This document shows, piece by piece, positions 22,801-34,759 of a stretch of DNA of 64,000 bases. This DNA comes from Strix aluco (Eukaryota; Chordata; Aves; Strigiformes; Strigidae): assembly GCF_031877795.1 (NCBI RefSeq), contig NC_133971.1:94122654-94186653 (forward strand), written 5' to 3'. Under the pieces are notes generated by a model that saw nothing but the letters and a program-made list of their open reading frames with translations, had not been told where the DNA came from and did not search any database. Position 1 is the first letter of the stretch; each line of letters begins with the position of its first letter. The translations under genes and the position numbers were made by a program.

Positions 22801-25800
22801 AAGGAATGGCTGTAAGATCAAGCACAGGTTATTTATGATTATAATAAGAACTAAATTGCACTCTTTTAGGCAGAAACATTTCATTTCAGTTTTGGCTCGT
22901 GCTCTGTTTTCTGCAAAGCTGCTAGGTTTTTCTGCATTTGTAGTTTGTGGTATGCAATAAAAGCAACTTCTATTCCATTTTGGAAGGCTCTTTACAGTTT
23001 TAAGCACTGGATTCTTTTTTACTTCTTAATTTAGCTTTCTAATGTTTTTTGTCTTTCTGGTTTAGGTTTTATCATGGCTTCTTCACCTTCAAGATGATTA
23101 AACCACCAAGGAAATGAACAAAATTAACTACACCTTTATTTATTAACACAAAGCAGAAGAAACAGCTTCTAACTAGGAATAGCGTGTTCAATTAAGGCTG
23201 AAAGAGAAGAATAAACACGGAACTTTGTGACTTTCTGGTTACTGATTTTTATTTTTATTTGTAGGTATATGAAAGGTCGTTTAACATGTGATCAGATTAA
23301 TGCAGTGGTTAAAGGTATAAACAAGGCTGTGGCAGACAAGTACAAGATCCTGCATCAGCCTTTGAAATCTATGAAACCAGCAGCGAGGAAACTCTACCAC
23401 AGGTTCCTGGAGGAAGAAACTGCGGAAACAAAAGGTATTTTATTTTTTTCCTTTGTTAGTACTAAACTCGTAGCACTTGGATATGGCAGCACAAGTATAA
23501 AAATACTGGACAAAATATTGAATGACTAATGACAGCATGTGCTTTTCGTGTTATAGTGTAACTTACAGCCTTTTATTCTCAGAAAATAGTCCGTTGAGGC
23601 ACTCTGGTAGTTGGTGGAATGGTCTAACCTGTGGGAGTCTTTAAAACCATCAGTCCTGAAAAATTTTAGAAAACCTGCTATTGCTTATTCTCAGACAGAG
23701 AGGAGGGGGAGAAAGGAAAAAAAAAAAAAAAAAAAAAAAAAAAGATCAGTAGACTTAGCAGGGCTTTCCCTCCCTTTCCAGCATGGGGTGCCACAGTCTA
23801 AATCAGATTTGGACCTGAAAAATTCCTGCTACGGGGGACGAACAGTGCTTTAGCAGTCTGGAGCGATGAAAGGTCTGGTTCTCCCTTGATCTAAGGGAAG
23901 GAGAACAGAAATGAGATTCATCTTCAGATCAAATTCTAGGCCATAAGGAAAATAAATATCTTATTACTACACAGAACTGGGTAGTCAGTATAAAACCCCA
24001 TCACCTCTTCTGGATAAAGTCATAGAAAGTAGCAACAAGGGTTATTGTTGTGACTGAAGAGTTTTTCCCATAACTGATTTGGTTACTTTTTATATGTTAT
24101 TCACTGAAAACGTGACTTTCATGGCGTGTTTTAGCAAAAAATTTGAGGGCACAAAGATTTAATTTGAAATCACTACAAGTTCTGGAAGCTCCTAGTTTGA
24201 TAACCAAACTGTATAAACTGTGTTTTCAGTTTTAAAGTTAGAATGGACATGAGCTATTTAAAAACTTGTTCTAAAGTTGGGAAATCTGACTAATCAGCCA
24301 CTGCAGAGACAGGGCTGTCTGATAACCATAAGTTTTCTCCTCCTAAAAGCATAGGGGGAGTGAAAATGCACCAAAATGTCCGTGTCCCAATTTAAAAGCA
24401 AGTTTTACTTACAGATTAGTTTTCCCAAAGATATGTGGCACAGTAAATCTCTAATATTAAAATCTCCTTTTTGACATTCCTTTGGAGAACAAGTATGTAA
24501 TTATTCCTGGAGGGGTGTACTGCACGTATCAGGCTTGGTGATGTCCTTGGAATGTCCTCATATTTCCAAGTTGAGGCATAAAGCGTGGAGCAAACTCTCT
24601 CCTGTCTCAGAGCGAGCTCTTTTTTCTGACAACACCTTGGCACCTGCCTCTTTAATTTTTTTTGCCCTGGACAGAATGTAAGAATATTCTGCCTTAAGCA
24701 CATTCCCTGGGTACTCAGGAGTTCACCTTATGACAAACTACAACTTTTTCTTCCTTCCTTTGGATTTGTCACTGATCAAGGCTCTCTCAATATTTAAGGT
24801 GTGGTGACAATGTCACTAACTTCTAGATGCTAAATGCCCTCTTCTGTAGGGAAGGAATTCTGATATGATGGACATGCCTGGCACTTTATTTGGAGACCTA
24901 TAGGATAAACAAGTTGTAAAGGACTTTAATGAAAAGGTGTACAGCTAGACTGCTTCACGGGACTAACTTCTGATTTGGGCTCGGATAGTTTTGTTTTTTT
25001 CTAGACAAGTTCACAGAATCATCTCGGTTGGAAAAGACCTTGAAGATCCTCCAGTCCAACCGTTAACCTCACGCTGACCGTTCTCAACTCCACCAGATCT
25101 CTCAGCGCTGGGTCAACCTGGAACTTCTGCTTCAGTCTAACAACGACTCATTTTAATCTGGGATTTCTTAAAATACCTGCTTCATCACTTTTAATTCGCA
25201 GGGGGTTTTTTGATTTAACTGTGTGCTGGGTTTATGTAGTGGGGTTTTGGTAGCAGGGGAGGGGGCTACAGTGGTGGCCCCTGTGAGAAGCAGCTTGAAG
25301 CTCCCCCAGCTCCAAGGCAGACCCACCTCTGGCCAAGGCCAATCAGTGATGGTGGTGAGCCTCTGCGATAATGTATTTAAGAAGGGAAACCTGAGAGAGG
25401 TTGGGAGGACTTTGAGGAGGAGTTAGGAGAAGGACGCCTCTGTGAACACCGAGGTCAGTGTGAGGAAGGAGGAGGAAGAGGGGGAGATGCACCAGAGCAT
25501 GGAGCCCCCCTGTACCCTGTGGTGAGAGGGCAGGGCCCACCCCATCACCCATGGGGGTCATTGGAGGAGCAGAGATTCGCCTGTGGGGGACCCCTGGGAC
25601 TCTGTGGGGAGAAGCAGCCCCCGCTGTTGTAGTTCAGCGCTGGGAGGTGCAACACGTGGGGGTGACCCATGGCGCAGCATCTCGGGAAGAATCATCCCGT
25701 GGGGAGGACTCACGGTGGAAAGAGTTTGTGGGGGACTGTCTGCTGTGAGAGGGACGTGACGTGGAGCAGGGGGAGGAATGCAGAAGAGTGCTTCCCCCCA

Positions 25801-28800
25801 GCCTTGGGGGAAGGAACAGCAGCACTGACTGCACCCCCCTCCCCTGGGGTAGGAGGTAGAGATATTGGGGACAAAACTGAGTCCCAGAAGAAGGGAGGGG
25901 TGGGGGGAGGTGGTTTTAAGCTGTTGTAATGCTTCTCACTGTCTCATTCTGTCTGTGAAGTGTCGTTATCGTTAGTGTTTTGAATTAGTGATGTTCTCTT
26001 TCTTCCCCTAATGAGTTTGTCTTTTGCCCATGACCATAATGGGTGAGTCACACACACACACACCCCCCATCCTTATGTCCATTCCTGAGCCTTTGGATTC
26101 ATTTTTCTCCTTCCCAGTGCTGAGGGGGAAGGGAGGAGTGAACTGCTCATGGCTCTCAGCTACCCTCTGGGCTCAAACCACGTCCTCAGGATGATAGTCA
26201 AGAGTTTGAGCCCATGGCTATAGAAGAGGCATTAAACGCTAGAAGGGCCCTGATCATGGCAGCCTCTGCTGCAGTGAAGGAGCCATTCTAGCAACTTGAG
26301 AAATCTACAGCTACTCAGAGATAATTTTGTCCCAGAAAGTTGGTTTTCGAAGTCTGAAAAATGGAGGCTTTTAATTTCTTCAGGTACCTGTGAGTCTTTT
26401 ATTTTCTTTTTTGTGTTGGAAAGTGCAGTTAGGAAACTAGGACATTCAGCGTATGAGAGCGTGTGTGTATGTGGTAGATTTGTTTTGTTTTTGTTTGTTG
26501 TGACTAATCATCTAGAAAGTCTGGAGAAAAGGTCTGGCAGGCTGTCAGACAGTTCTTGTCTGGCCAGCACAAAATGATTAAATGTCTTTATCCATTGCAT
26601 TTTTTAGGGTAAGGTTGTGCATTCATTGATTTGTTTGCTTAAATTTCTACTGTGAGTGTGTCTCTGCTTAGAATTCCCACAGTTTCTCAGCCTGGGCTGA
26701 TTGCCAGCTGACCTCTTCCTCTGATTTCAAGATGAGAAAAAGATGCTGCCTGGTTTATCAGGGTAACCTTCCAGCCAGTGAGGTAACTTTTAGTTTAGCA
26801 AGTTATTTAGTGCATGGATCTGTTTCCAACCAAACCAACCACCCTTTATCCAGTTCTGGTTTCTTAACAAAAAAGATCTGAATGTTGCTGCCCTGAATTC
26901 TGGATAAATAGAGGAAGAAATCTTGTTCTGCACAGATTTAGGACTTTCTGATGCTCTCCCAGATATAACAGACTGCAAAACCCTATTTCTGCCCTATTAC
27001 TGGAAACTGCGAATGGTCTCTCTCCAACTGTAGTTATATTTTAAGCAGTCAGACAGGTTTTTGTCTTTTTCTAGTAAATAAATTTTCCACTTCTTGTCTG
27101 TATGCGAATTCAGCAGCGTTGCGAGCTCTGAGATTCCAGAGTAGTTCCCAGGTGGGGAAAGACCTCCAGCTTTTGACAGTTACTGTCCCTGGAAGATTCT
27201 ACTGCTTATTAGACATCGGTGTCACCAACTCTCAAAATAGCCCAGTCTGTGAGAAAACATAATCTGTTATTCTTCAGCCCTGGCTAAGCACTATTTTGGG
27301 GAACAGTATGCTTATAAACAGCACTCTGGGACCTTGTTTCTAATGGCCATCACATCCTTGGATGCTCCCCTGGAGTGGAGCGTGTGTCCTGTTAGATCAC
27401 ACTGAAGATAAAATTTGAAGATTTTTACAGAACAACACAGATTTGCCTGTGTAAAACTACAGTTGTACTTATTTAACAAGTAAATAAAAGCTTTTCTGGC
27501 AGCTTTGGCTTTCCAGCTAGCATCAGCTGCTTTCTCACTTAAACTAGAAGGACTATCCAAGAATTTAATAGAAAGAAGAGAAGCTCCATCTTGTCAAAGA
27601 TGACGCTGCCTCTGCCTTACTCTAAGGGTAAAAGGAGGAGGGAGAATTCTGTCCTCTTTTTCCAAGCTAGAACATCCCTAGCCTTGCGACTTCTTTCTCA
27701 TAAGACGTGGGAGCATGACACTCCAGAAGAATATTATTTCTACTTCCTCTCCTTAAAGGTAATTGGACATTTCTTTCTTATACCTTAATTAACATGTTCC
27801 TGGTTTCAGATCGCTTTTCTTTCTTACAGCTCTGTGAAGATGCGTGGTTAAAACCTTATGCCATGTTACAGGAAGTATTAAATGTACAGTCATTCTACTA
27901 GATCTATAATTATCTCCTATCTGAGCAGTCTATAGAGACTGAATATGAAATCACAGCTCAGGAATACAGCTACGGAGCACTTAAAATAACTCCTTCCTTC
28001 CTCGTGTCTGCTACCGGCTTGTATCAGCAATAGTGTGGCCAGCAGGGATAGGGAAGGGATCTTACCCCTGGGCTCGGCACTGGTGAGGCCGCCCCTCGAT
28101 GAGTGGGTTCAGTTTTGGGCCCCTCACTCCAAAAAGGCCATTGAATGACTCGAGCGTGTCCAGAGAAGGGCAACGGAGCTGGTGCAGGGTCTGGAGCACA
28201 GGTGTGATGGGGAGCGGCTGAGGGAACTGGGGGGGTTTAGTGTGGAGAAGAGGAGGCTGAGGGGAGACCTCATGGCCCTCTGCAACTCCCTGAAAGGAGG
28301 GTGCAGAGAGGGGGGATGAGTCTCTTGAGCCAAGGAACCAGCGCCAGGCCAAGAGGGAATGGCCTCAAGCTGCGCCAGGGCAGGGTCAGACTGGCTCTTA
28401 GGAAGGATTTCTTTGCAGAAGGGGTTGTTGGGCGTTGGAATGGGCTGCCCGGGGCAGGGGGGGAGTCCCCATCCCTGGAGGGGTTGAAGAGTCGGGTTGA
28501 CCCAGGGCTGAGGGATCTGGTGGAGTTGGGAACGGTCAGTGTGAGGTTCATGGTTGGACTGGAGGAGCTTCAAGGTCTCTTCCAACTGAGATGATTCTGT
28601 GATACTATTGGCTTGTGGTGACTTTCTCTTGGCATTTTGTCACAGGTATTTGAAATACTTTCGACTCCAGTGAAGGCCTTGGTTTCTTAGAAACACTTGA
28701 TAATGAGAATTTCCTTTTAGAAGTAGTTAATCAACTGCAAGAAGGGATGGGCTGCCAGCTCCAACGCAGGACCTTCCTACGTCGTTTTCTGAGAGACACG

Positions 28801-29821
28801 GGGAGGATGCTGTTCCAAGTGGTTAATCTTTTTCTTGCATTTTCTTAATTAGTGAAGAATTATTCTTTTCTATATCTGATGGAAGTCAAGGGAATGGTGG
28901 GCTGCATAGCTCTGGGGTATGCAAGGCTCCATCCTTTTGTTTGCAAAAGGCCAATTCCAGAACTCGAGTGCCTGCTGCCAGTCCAACAGCTTATTTCAGG
29001 CACTGCAAAACAATTACTTAGGATTCAAATTATGCTGCTACTCAGCTGTGTTCTGTGATTGAACCACTGAAGCATGATGCCTTTCCTCCATAAAGCTGTG
29101 CTACCATCTTTAAGCAGACCCTGAGCATCTCTCTGGTTTTGCTCAGGTCAGTGTTGCTAAGAGCAGAACACCTATGGGTGGAAGGACACATGGAAGGACA
29201 TTTTGTGGGAGGAAGAACGTTCTTCCTCAAAGGGAAGTTGACTGTTAGGCACCAAGACTTGTCAAGGTGTGCTGTGAGGTGATTTTTCTACTAGCCACAT
29301 CTTCTGGCACGCCTGTGGAATGTCTCATGTCTGGCCCTGGATGGTTTTGGGACTGCTACAGACTTTCTATAGTGATAGAGGAGCATGGGGGGCGGGGTGA
29401 GAGATGTTAGTAGATAGCGCTGAGAACGGACGGAGCTCGTTGAATGGGGCCTGAGGACAATGCAGGGCAGTTGAACTTCATGGGGAAGCTGGTAATTCTT
29501 CTTTCAGGTGACAAATTTGAAAAATAAAACAAAATTCCTGAGGTAGTATGAGGCCGTCCTACTGCTGATTGTGTTTTTTCCTCAGTGTGTGGAATGGTGA
29601 AGAAGTTGTGTTGTTACTTGTGAGATGTTAATTGTATCCTGCAACTTTGCTGCTTCTCTATTTGTTTTCCAGGTACTTTTTTTGTTGTGGAAGCTGATAT
29701 TGGTGAGTTCACCCAACTGAAAGTGGACAAGCGCTTCCACGCCATCCTCACTGTCCTACGTCACTGCCACAGAGTGAGAGAAATTCGGGGCGTGGGCCGT
29801 GTCCGTTATGTCATCTGCTAA
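10747..29821 (+). CDS. SKA1: SKA1, spindle and kinetochore associated complex subunit 1
   Basis: Six coding exons (10747-10843, 11753-11877, 12577-12668, 16759-16896, 23265-23434, 29673-29821) join in frame to 256 codons plus TAA; human SKA1 has 255. All introns are GT-AG, with phases 1, 0, 2, 2, 1. The product belongs to the SKA1-SKA2-SKA3 complex, which couples kinetochores to spindle microtubules with NDC80. Residues 1 to about 90 form the helical region that assembles with SKA2 and SKA3. A charged linker follows, then from about residue 130 the winged-helix microtubule-binding domain, rich in Lys and Arg, with the conserved KYKILHQP segment (exon 6). ATG 10747 has A at -3 and G at +4. A second ATG at codon 4 aligns better with the human start, so either may be used. 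Confidence 0.97.
10844..11752 (+). other. SKA1 intron 2 with a faint old CR1 remnant
   Basis: Phase 1 intron. Around 11330-11400 a stretch with GGATGGTTGGGAGGGTCATC resembles the reverse complement of an old CR1 3' end. It is too diverged to be certain. Nothing else was recognised. Confidence 0.5.
11753..11877 (+). CDS. SKA1: SKA1 exon 3
   Basis: Acceptor TTTGACAG and donor GTAATC. It encodes residues 33-74, including [11 protein letters not shown], the helical (coiled-coil) region used for SKA complex assembly. It ends in phase 0. Confidence 0.96.
12577..12668 (+). CDS. SKA1: SKA1 exon 4
   Basis: Acceptor AATTTCAG and donor GTATGT. It encodes residues 75-104 plus two bases, with the ENIPPHLP motif that matches the end of the helical region in mammalian SKA1. 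Confidence 0.95.
12669..16758 (+). other. SKA1 intron 4
   Basis: A 4.1 kb phase 2 intron. It holds one sense CR1 copy (14590-15175). An A run lies at about 13082-13097. No exon-like conservation was recognised elsewhere. Confidence 0.7.
14590..15175 (+). mobile_element. CR1 LINE, 5'-truncated, main subfamily
   Basis: The 3' end of CR1 ORF2 and the CR1 tail (short ATTCTGTG-like repeats at 15160-15175). It carries the shared in-frame TGA before CTCGAG and the shared six-G frameshift. It is about 2 percent different from the copy at 28016-28603 by eye. Confidence 0.9.
16759..16896 (+). CDS. SKA1: SKA1 exon 5
   Basis: Acceptor TTTTACAG and donor GTAAGT. It encodes residues 105-150 plus two bases. 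It is a Glu-, Lys- and Pro-rich linker ([15 protein letters not shown]) leading into the winged-helix domain. The human protein has the same type of linker here. Confidence 0.95.
19728..20577 (+). mobile_element. Solo LTR, family Y, copy B
   Basis: An 850-base TG...CA LTR flanked by TCGGC (19723-19727) and TTGGC (20578-20582), a 5-base duplication with one CpG-type change. It keeps both ATTTGCAT octamer sites (about 20057 and 20099), a TATAAA near 19885 and a GAAA/GGAAA tract (about 19899-19930). No retroviral internal sequence adjoins it. Confidence 0.88.
21003..21743 (+). mobile_element. CR1 LINE, 5'-truncated, main subfamily
   Basis: Begins in the ORF2 region GGGCCACAACAACCCCCAGC and ends with the CR1 tail. 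It has the shared TGA and a G-run of the same shifted length (GGGGAG variant). Confidence 0.9.
23265..23434 (+). CDS. SKA1: SKA1 exon 6
   Basis: Acceptor ATTTGTAG and donor GTATTT. It encodes residues 151-207 plus one base, the core of the winged-helix microtubule-binding domain. [12 protein letters not shown] and KYKILHQP align directly with human SKA1. Confidence 0.97.
25012..25119 (-). mobile_element. CR1 LINE 3' tail fragment
   Basis: About 108 bases of the CR1 3' end in reverse orientation, starting at the CACAGAATCATC tail. It is too short to show the subfamily stop or frameshift. Confidence 0.85.
25222..26184 (+). mobile_element. Avian ERV solo LTR, family Z
   Basis: Begins TGTGCTGGGTTTATG and runs about 960 bases to GGGCTCAAACCACG, an arrangement I recognise from common bird ERV LTRs. 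It includes a TATTTAAGAAGG TATA-like box near 25374 and G-rich sequence. No clean target duplication was found, so both ends are approximate. No internal ERV sequence adjoins it, and family naming would need a library search. Confidence 0.7.
28016..28603 (+). mobile_element. CR1 LINE, 5'-truncated, main subfamily
   Basis: Almost identical to 14590-15175 over about 570 bases, sharing the TGA before CTCGAG and the six-G frameshift. It ends GATGATTCTGTGAT. Confidence 0.9.
29673..29821 (+). CDS. SKA1: SKA1 exon 7 (last coding exon)
   Basis: Acceptor TTTTCCAG. It encodes residues 208-256 and TAA at 29819-29821. It contains FFVVEADI and the VLRHCHR segment near the C-terminus. The protein ends RYVIC, close to the human RYVIT. 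Confidence 0.97.
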
Positions 29822-30229
29822 TGAGGTTTCCACCGAGCCTCACCCAGCTCCTCGCTTCTCCCAGCAACTGGGAAATTTGGAAATTGCTGGACTTGCAGCG
29901 TTGCTTTCCCCCGCTGATAATGAAGTGGGTAATTAGGCAAAACGGTGGTGATTCCACCCATTCTTTAAAGCTCCATGAATGTAAAAAAACAGCTTAGTTT
30001 TTCCTCGCCCTGGTGCATTGCCCTGGTGGACCCACCCTGCTCTCGCTCCATGGGGCTGAGAGCAAATAATCTGGCAGCCGAATGCCGGGTGCTTTGGGGC
30101 TGGGAGGTGCCATGGCAACATCTCTGGCAGGAGCTGGTTGGGTATGAATGAATAAATTAAAATTTAAACAGCCTGCGCTGCGGAGAGCGAGCCCAGGCCC
30201 AGGCCTGGGACCTGTGGTTTATTAATAAA
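29822..30229 (+). other. SKA1: SKA1 3' UTR with two poly(A) signals
   Basis: AATAAA occurs at 30151-30156 and at 30224-30229 (within TTAATAAAG). Either could end the transcript. A GC- and T-rich stretch follows the second. Confidence 0.65.
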
Positions 30230-32144
30230 GTATAAAAGCAGCGAAGGGATGTCTCTGTGGTGGAGGGTGCCTGGGGCTGGGCTGGCTCTAGGGCTCCTCC
30301 ATCCCTGCCTGGCCCCTGGGCTGCTCATCCCTCCCTCCTGGAGGGGTTTTAAAGGTTTTGAGATACTTTGGCTGCTCCATCACCCGCAGTGATGTGCTCA
30401 TGGGGCTTCTTCCTGCTTTGGCCTGAGCTGAGCTCTCTTTGTCAATCACTTATATGAGATTCTCAATGTTTCCCACTAGCAAATTGTCATAAATGCCTTG
30501 AAGTTATTAACATTTTGTGCTGTGATGTGAACCAGGAGGGCTTTGGTTGTAATTATGCCTTAATCTTAACGTCTGGCGTGGTTCCTAAGCATGGATTAGT
30601 ATTATTATCCCTATTGTACAGAAGGAAAATGAGTCCTTAGGGCCTTAACTTACTTCCATGAGCTGAAGGTGGAGATGGCAAAGTTCTTCATTCCTGGCCA
30701 CCACCTCTCCACGCTCCCCCCAGCTCTCACCTTACAAATCCCTTTCTAAGGAGCGATGCCTTTTGCTTGTTGACTTGCTGAGCTCCGTGCTAAACCCACT
30801 CGGCTTCATCTTCGCCCCTCTGACTTTGGAATTCTCGATCTTTTCTCCCTTAACAGAAAGAAACCTCTCCTAATATCCAGCTTAATTCCAGTCATGGCTG
30901 AGAAAAATCTCTTGTCCTTGTGCCTGGCCTTGGGATGTGCTTAGTCCAAGCTCTCACCCTGCATTTTGCCCTCTTTAAGCCAATCCCAGTCTCCTTCCCT
31001 GTCCTGGCATCTCCTCAGCTGGCGATGCTGCTGCCAGAAACTGCCAGGAATCTGCCTTTCCCACTCTGCTCCACAAGGTTTGGTGACACCATTCTAGGGC
31101 CAAACATTACAGCCTCAACTCCTGCTCACAGACACCAGGCTGAAAGCATTGAATCTCCCACCAGCATCCTTCTGTTAGCAACGGTTTGCAGCTTTTTATT
31201 GGGGTCTTTATCTAAGCACAGGGGATGTGCATTTTCTGTGATTCTGGGGTTTTCTCCATGTTGGGACACTTCTGGTTGTGGTTGTCTGTGCCCAGAAGCA
31301 GGGAAGAAATCGGAAACAGGGAAGAAATGGGAAACTTCACTGTCTCCATGGCTCCCCACATCCAAATCCCCTGAAGATTCTGTTCAGGAATCCCGTGCAG
31401 GAGCCATTCCCCATGGGAAGCCACGTGTGTCCATGTTTCTCCCACCTGCACATCAGCTTTACTCCCCTGTGTGTTATTTTTCAGCCCCGTGACCATATTA
31501 TTTATTAATCCTGGGAAGCTCACCTGAAAACGTAGAGCGTAGGAGAGATGCTCTACAAAATAGTATTAGAAAAAGCAGAAAATGCTGCAAAACACCCTTT
31601 TGTTCCAAGGTGGAAGCACGCTGTGTGGGGGTGGTGGGGAATACAAAGCTGCTGGGCTTTGCAGAGCTGACTTTTGGAGCAGATCAAGATTAAAATGCAG
31701 GTTTTTGAAGGCTTTGCTCAGCCCGCTGCTGCGATGGTAGCGCAGGTTTTTTGATACCGGTTTCAATATTTCATCTGCCTTTGGTTGGGATATTTTCATC
31801 CTGTCAAAGCTTTTTGGCAGTGCAGGGAGAAGCTGGGCTGTGTGAAAGTGGCTGGGGAAGATGTTTCCTATTTTTTCCAACTCTACAAAACACCATTTCA
31901 AGGCCCAAAGAGCACAGAGGGAGGTGACAGAGGGACCTCAAGCTGGCTTGAGCAGCACCTCTTATACTTTGCTTTCTCCTGGTTTGATCCCTGATCATCT
32001 AACCCTGCTGCGGGGTGATACAAAAGTTCTACCAAACTTCCCACCAGTGAGGGAATGAGCTGAAACATCGGTTCCTCTTGGCACCCACGTCTGGGGGACG
32101 ATGCCTGGAAGGGGACACGGGTGGTGGCGGCAGCGCTGGCTGCC
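30230..32144. other. Intergenic DNA downstream of SKA1
   Basis: Non-coding as far as I can tell. A 190-codon open frame at 30920-31492 has no recognisable domain and overlaps unrelated open frames on the other strand. I do not call it a gene. Confidence 0.6.
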
Positions 32145-32950
32145 TGTCACAACCCAGACTGGGAGCCCAGAGAGTCACAACAGTTCTGTGATCCCCTCGG
32201 GTTAAATTAAGGTGAAACAACACCAAACGACCGGTTAAAATGTTTCACTTGTGGTAGAAAATAATTTAAACTTGGAAAAGGATAATAGGCAATGGGGTGT
32301 GTTCTAAATCTATAAGAAGGAGAGGGGAGAGGGGGAAGGAAAGGGAAGGAGGGGGAAGGGGAGGAAGGGGGAGGAAAGGATCCAGATCACCACCCCTGGA
32401 TCCAGCGTTGTCTCAGGTCCGGTAATCTTGGGTGGTGGGTGCACACCCAGCAAAGTTTCTGTCGCCTTTTAAATTCATCTTATAAGCTGATCAGCATACT
32501 TAAGGGTCGGTTTTTTTTCTCAGTTCCCAGAATTTTGCTGACTTCCTGCTTCTTGAGCAATCATCCTGCTCCTGGGGCAGAAATGCTCACCTCTTATCAG
32601 TTCTTGTCACCTCTTCAGTGGTGAAGGATCGAAGTCATTAGCAAGGCCTGCATGGTGTCTGGCTTGCACAGCAGAGCCACAAAGTATCAGGCTTAAACAA
32701 TAGAGCCAGGGATTAGCGGTCCTTGTGCTTGAGGGGAAACGTTTGGTTTCACTCAGTCTGTGTCTCCCCCTTTGAGGTTTATCCAAGGAGTTTGATGATA
32801 CAACTGCGAGGAAGTGGGGACGTGCACCCTTCGATACATTCTGCGCTTCCTTGGGTGACGTTCCGTAGACTAATCCAAAGACCACAGCTTGTCCTCGAGG
32901 TTTTCTGTGTCGATGAATGTTTGAGGCATTAACTCCTTCAGTTCCTTACA
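32145..32950 (+). mobile_element. Solo LTR, family Y, copy C
   Basis: An 806-base TGTCACAACC...TTACA element flanked by CTGCC (32140-32144) and CTGCG (32951-32955). The purine tract is a GGGGA/GGAAG-rich variant (about 32315-32379). The octamer region is altered and partly deleted. Confidence 0.85.
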
Positions 32951-33473
32951 CTGCGAAGGGGGTTTCTTGCAAAGGTGCTTCAGAAATGGTGACTCATAAC
33001 TTTCATTCCTGTTTTCTGAACTCAGAGGCAGGCAAGCGAATCCCCAACGACCAAGTCTCCAGCTCAACCAGTTCATTTTCTTAACTGGCCTGATGGGGCG
33101 CAATGTTGCACCAAACTTCACCCAGCTCCGGCCACTGAAGGCTCTTTCTTGCTCAGTGCGGCCACCAAATCCTCAGTGTTCTGACTCAAAAGCATGTCCT
33201 GGGCTTCCAGGCCCTTGGCCCCTCTGGTTTTCTGGCTCCTACATGTGCTCACAGCAGCCATCCAAAATCTGGTCTGTGTTTTCAAGTGACTTCTCCATTC
33301 TAAAGCCGTGATTGTTTTGCTCTGGCTCTTCTTGCTGGGCCTAATATCACTTGAAGGGCTCAATTAGCTGAATTAGCTTGATTAATGGCAGAGCCCAGGC
33401 ACAAAACTCCTCAGCCCGTTCCAGTCATCTTGCTCATGGGAGTATTCATAGACTTTTATTGGTTTATTTTATA
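32951..33473. other. Intergenic DNA between family Y LTR C and a CR1 fragment
   Basis: No gene or repeat recognised. It lies between two same-direction family Y LTRs, but no retroviral coding was found here. Confidence 0.5.
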
Positions 33474-33780
33474 TATTGTAGAGAGGTTGGTGCTGGTCTC
33501 TTCCCACAGGTGATTAGTGACAGAACAAGAGGGAACGGCTTTAAACTGCAACAGGGGAGGTTCAGACTGGACATGAGGAAAAAATGTTTCCCAGAAAGAG
33601 TGGTCAGAGAGTGGAATAGGCTGCCCAGGGAGGGGGTGGAGTCCCCATCCCTGGGTGTGTTTAAGGGTCGTTTGGATGAGCTGTTGGGGGATGTGGTGTA
33701 GGGGAGAACTTTGTAGAGTCGGGCTGAGGGTTGGACTCGATGATCCCAAGGGTCTTTTCCAACCTGAAGGATTCTGTGAT
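33474..33780 (+). mobile_element. CR1 LINE fragment, second subfamily
   Basis: The last 310 bases of a CR1 like that at 58608-59434 (GGGAACGGCTTTAAACTGCA and GGAAAAAATGTTTCCCAG). Its ORF2 C-terminus is open, unlike the main subfamily. Confidence 0.88.
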
Positions 33781-33951
33781 CCTGGACCACTCCTGGGTTT
33801 GGGGCTCAAGCCCCATCTGCACATCTCCAGCGATGGCCGGGCCTTGCCAGACTTGTCCAGCACCATATGGTGGAGGAGAAGGGCTGGTGGGGAAGAGCAA
33901 GCTCACAGCTCTGTCATCATTAGCACCTCGTCGGCAGCCACATTCTCCCAC

Positions 33952-34759
33952 TGTCACAACCCTGAGTGGGAGCCCAGGGAGTTGTAAAGTTTCTGTGATC
34001 CCTTCTGGTTAAATTAAGGTGAAACGACACCAAATGATGGTTAAAATGTTTTACTTGCAGTAGAAAATAATTTAAACTTGGGAAAGGAAAATAACCAATG
34101 AGGTCTCTTATAAATCTATAAGGAAGAAAAGAAAGGAAAGAAAAGAAAATAAAGGAGAAAAAGAGAGTCAAAGAAATCCAGATCACCACCCCTGTATCCA
34201 GCGTTGTCTCAGGTCTGGTAATCTTGGGTGGTGGGTGCACACCCAGCAAAGTTTTCTGTCGCCTTTTTAAGTTCATCTTATAAGCTGATTTGCATATTAG
34301 ACGAGGAGGGGCAGGGATTCCATGAACTCATTTGCATGAAAGACAAGGAAAAGGTGGAGCAGGGGTTCTGTGCATGTGTTGAGGGGGAATGGGGTTCACC
34401 AACCCCCTTGTCCAATCAGTCAGTGGTCGTGCTTGCCTCTCGCTAGTTTAGCAAGGCCTGCATGGTGTCAGGCTTAGACATTAAAGCCACAAAGTATCGG
34501 GCTTAAACAATAGAGCCAGTGATTAGTGGTCCTTGTGCTTGATGAGAAACATTTGGCTTCACTCAGTCCACGTTTCCCCCCTTTGAGGTTTATCTCAGGA
34601 GTTTGATGATACAACCGCAAGGGAGTGGGGGGTGCATCCTTCCATACACTCCTGCTTCCTTGGGGGCCATTCCTTAGACTAATCCAAAGGCCACAGCTTG
34701 TCCTTGAGGTTTTCTGTGTCGATGAATGTTTGAGGTATTAACTCCTTGAGTTCCTCACA
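33952..34759 (+). mobile_element. Solo LTR, family Y, copy D
   Basis: A family Y LTR starting TGTCACAACCC and ending CCTCACA. No convincing target duplication (CCCAC against GCTGG). Both ATTTGCAT octamers remain (about 34287 and 34330). The purine tract is AAAG/GAAA-type. It could be one end of a deleted provirus with copy C, but no internal sequence supports that. Confidence 0.82.

Larger units (their letters stand above)
16897..23264 (+). other. SKA1 intron 5
   Basis: A 6.4 kb phase 2 intron. It contains a solo family Y LTR (19728-20577) and a CR1 copy (21003-21743), both in the plus orientation as written. There are A and T runs, for example T at about 18810-18828. Nothing else was recognised. 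Confidence 0.75.
23435..29672 (+). other. SKA1 intron 6
   Basis: A 6.2 kb phase 1 intron. It contains a 27-base A run (23717-23743), a minus-strand CR1 tail (25012-25119), an avian LTR (about 25222-26184) and a plus-strand CR1 (28016-28603). The rest shows no recognisable gene. Confidence 0.75.

Noticed and set aside
30920-31492. A 190-codon plus-strand open frame downstream of SKA1
   Set aside because: No recognisable domain, low-complexity composition, overlapped by unrelated open frames on the minus strand. Likely chance.
32145-34759. Family Y LTRs C and D as the two ends of one provirus
   Set aside because: Copy C has its own matching flanks (CTGCC/CTGCG), and no retroviral sequence lies between the two.
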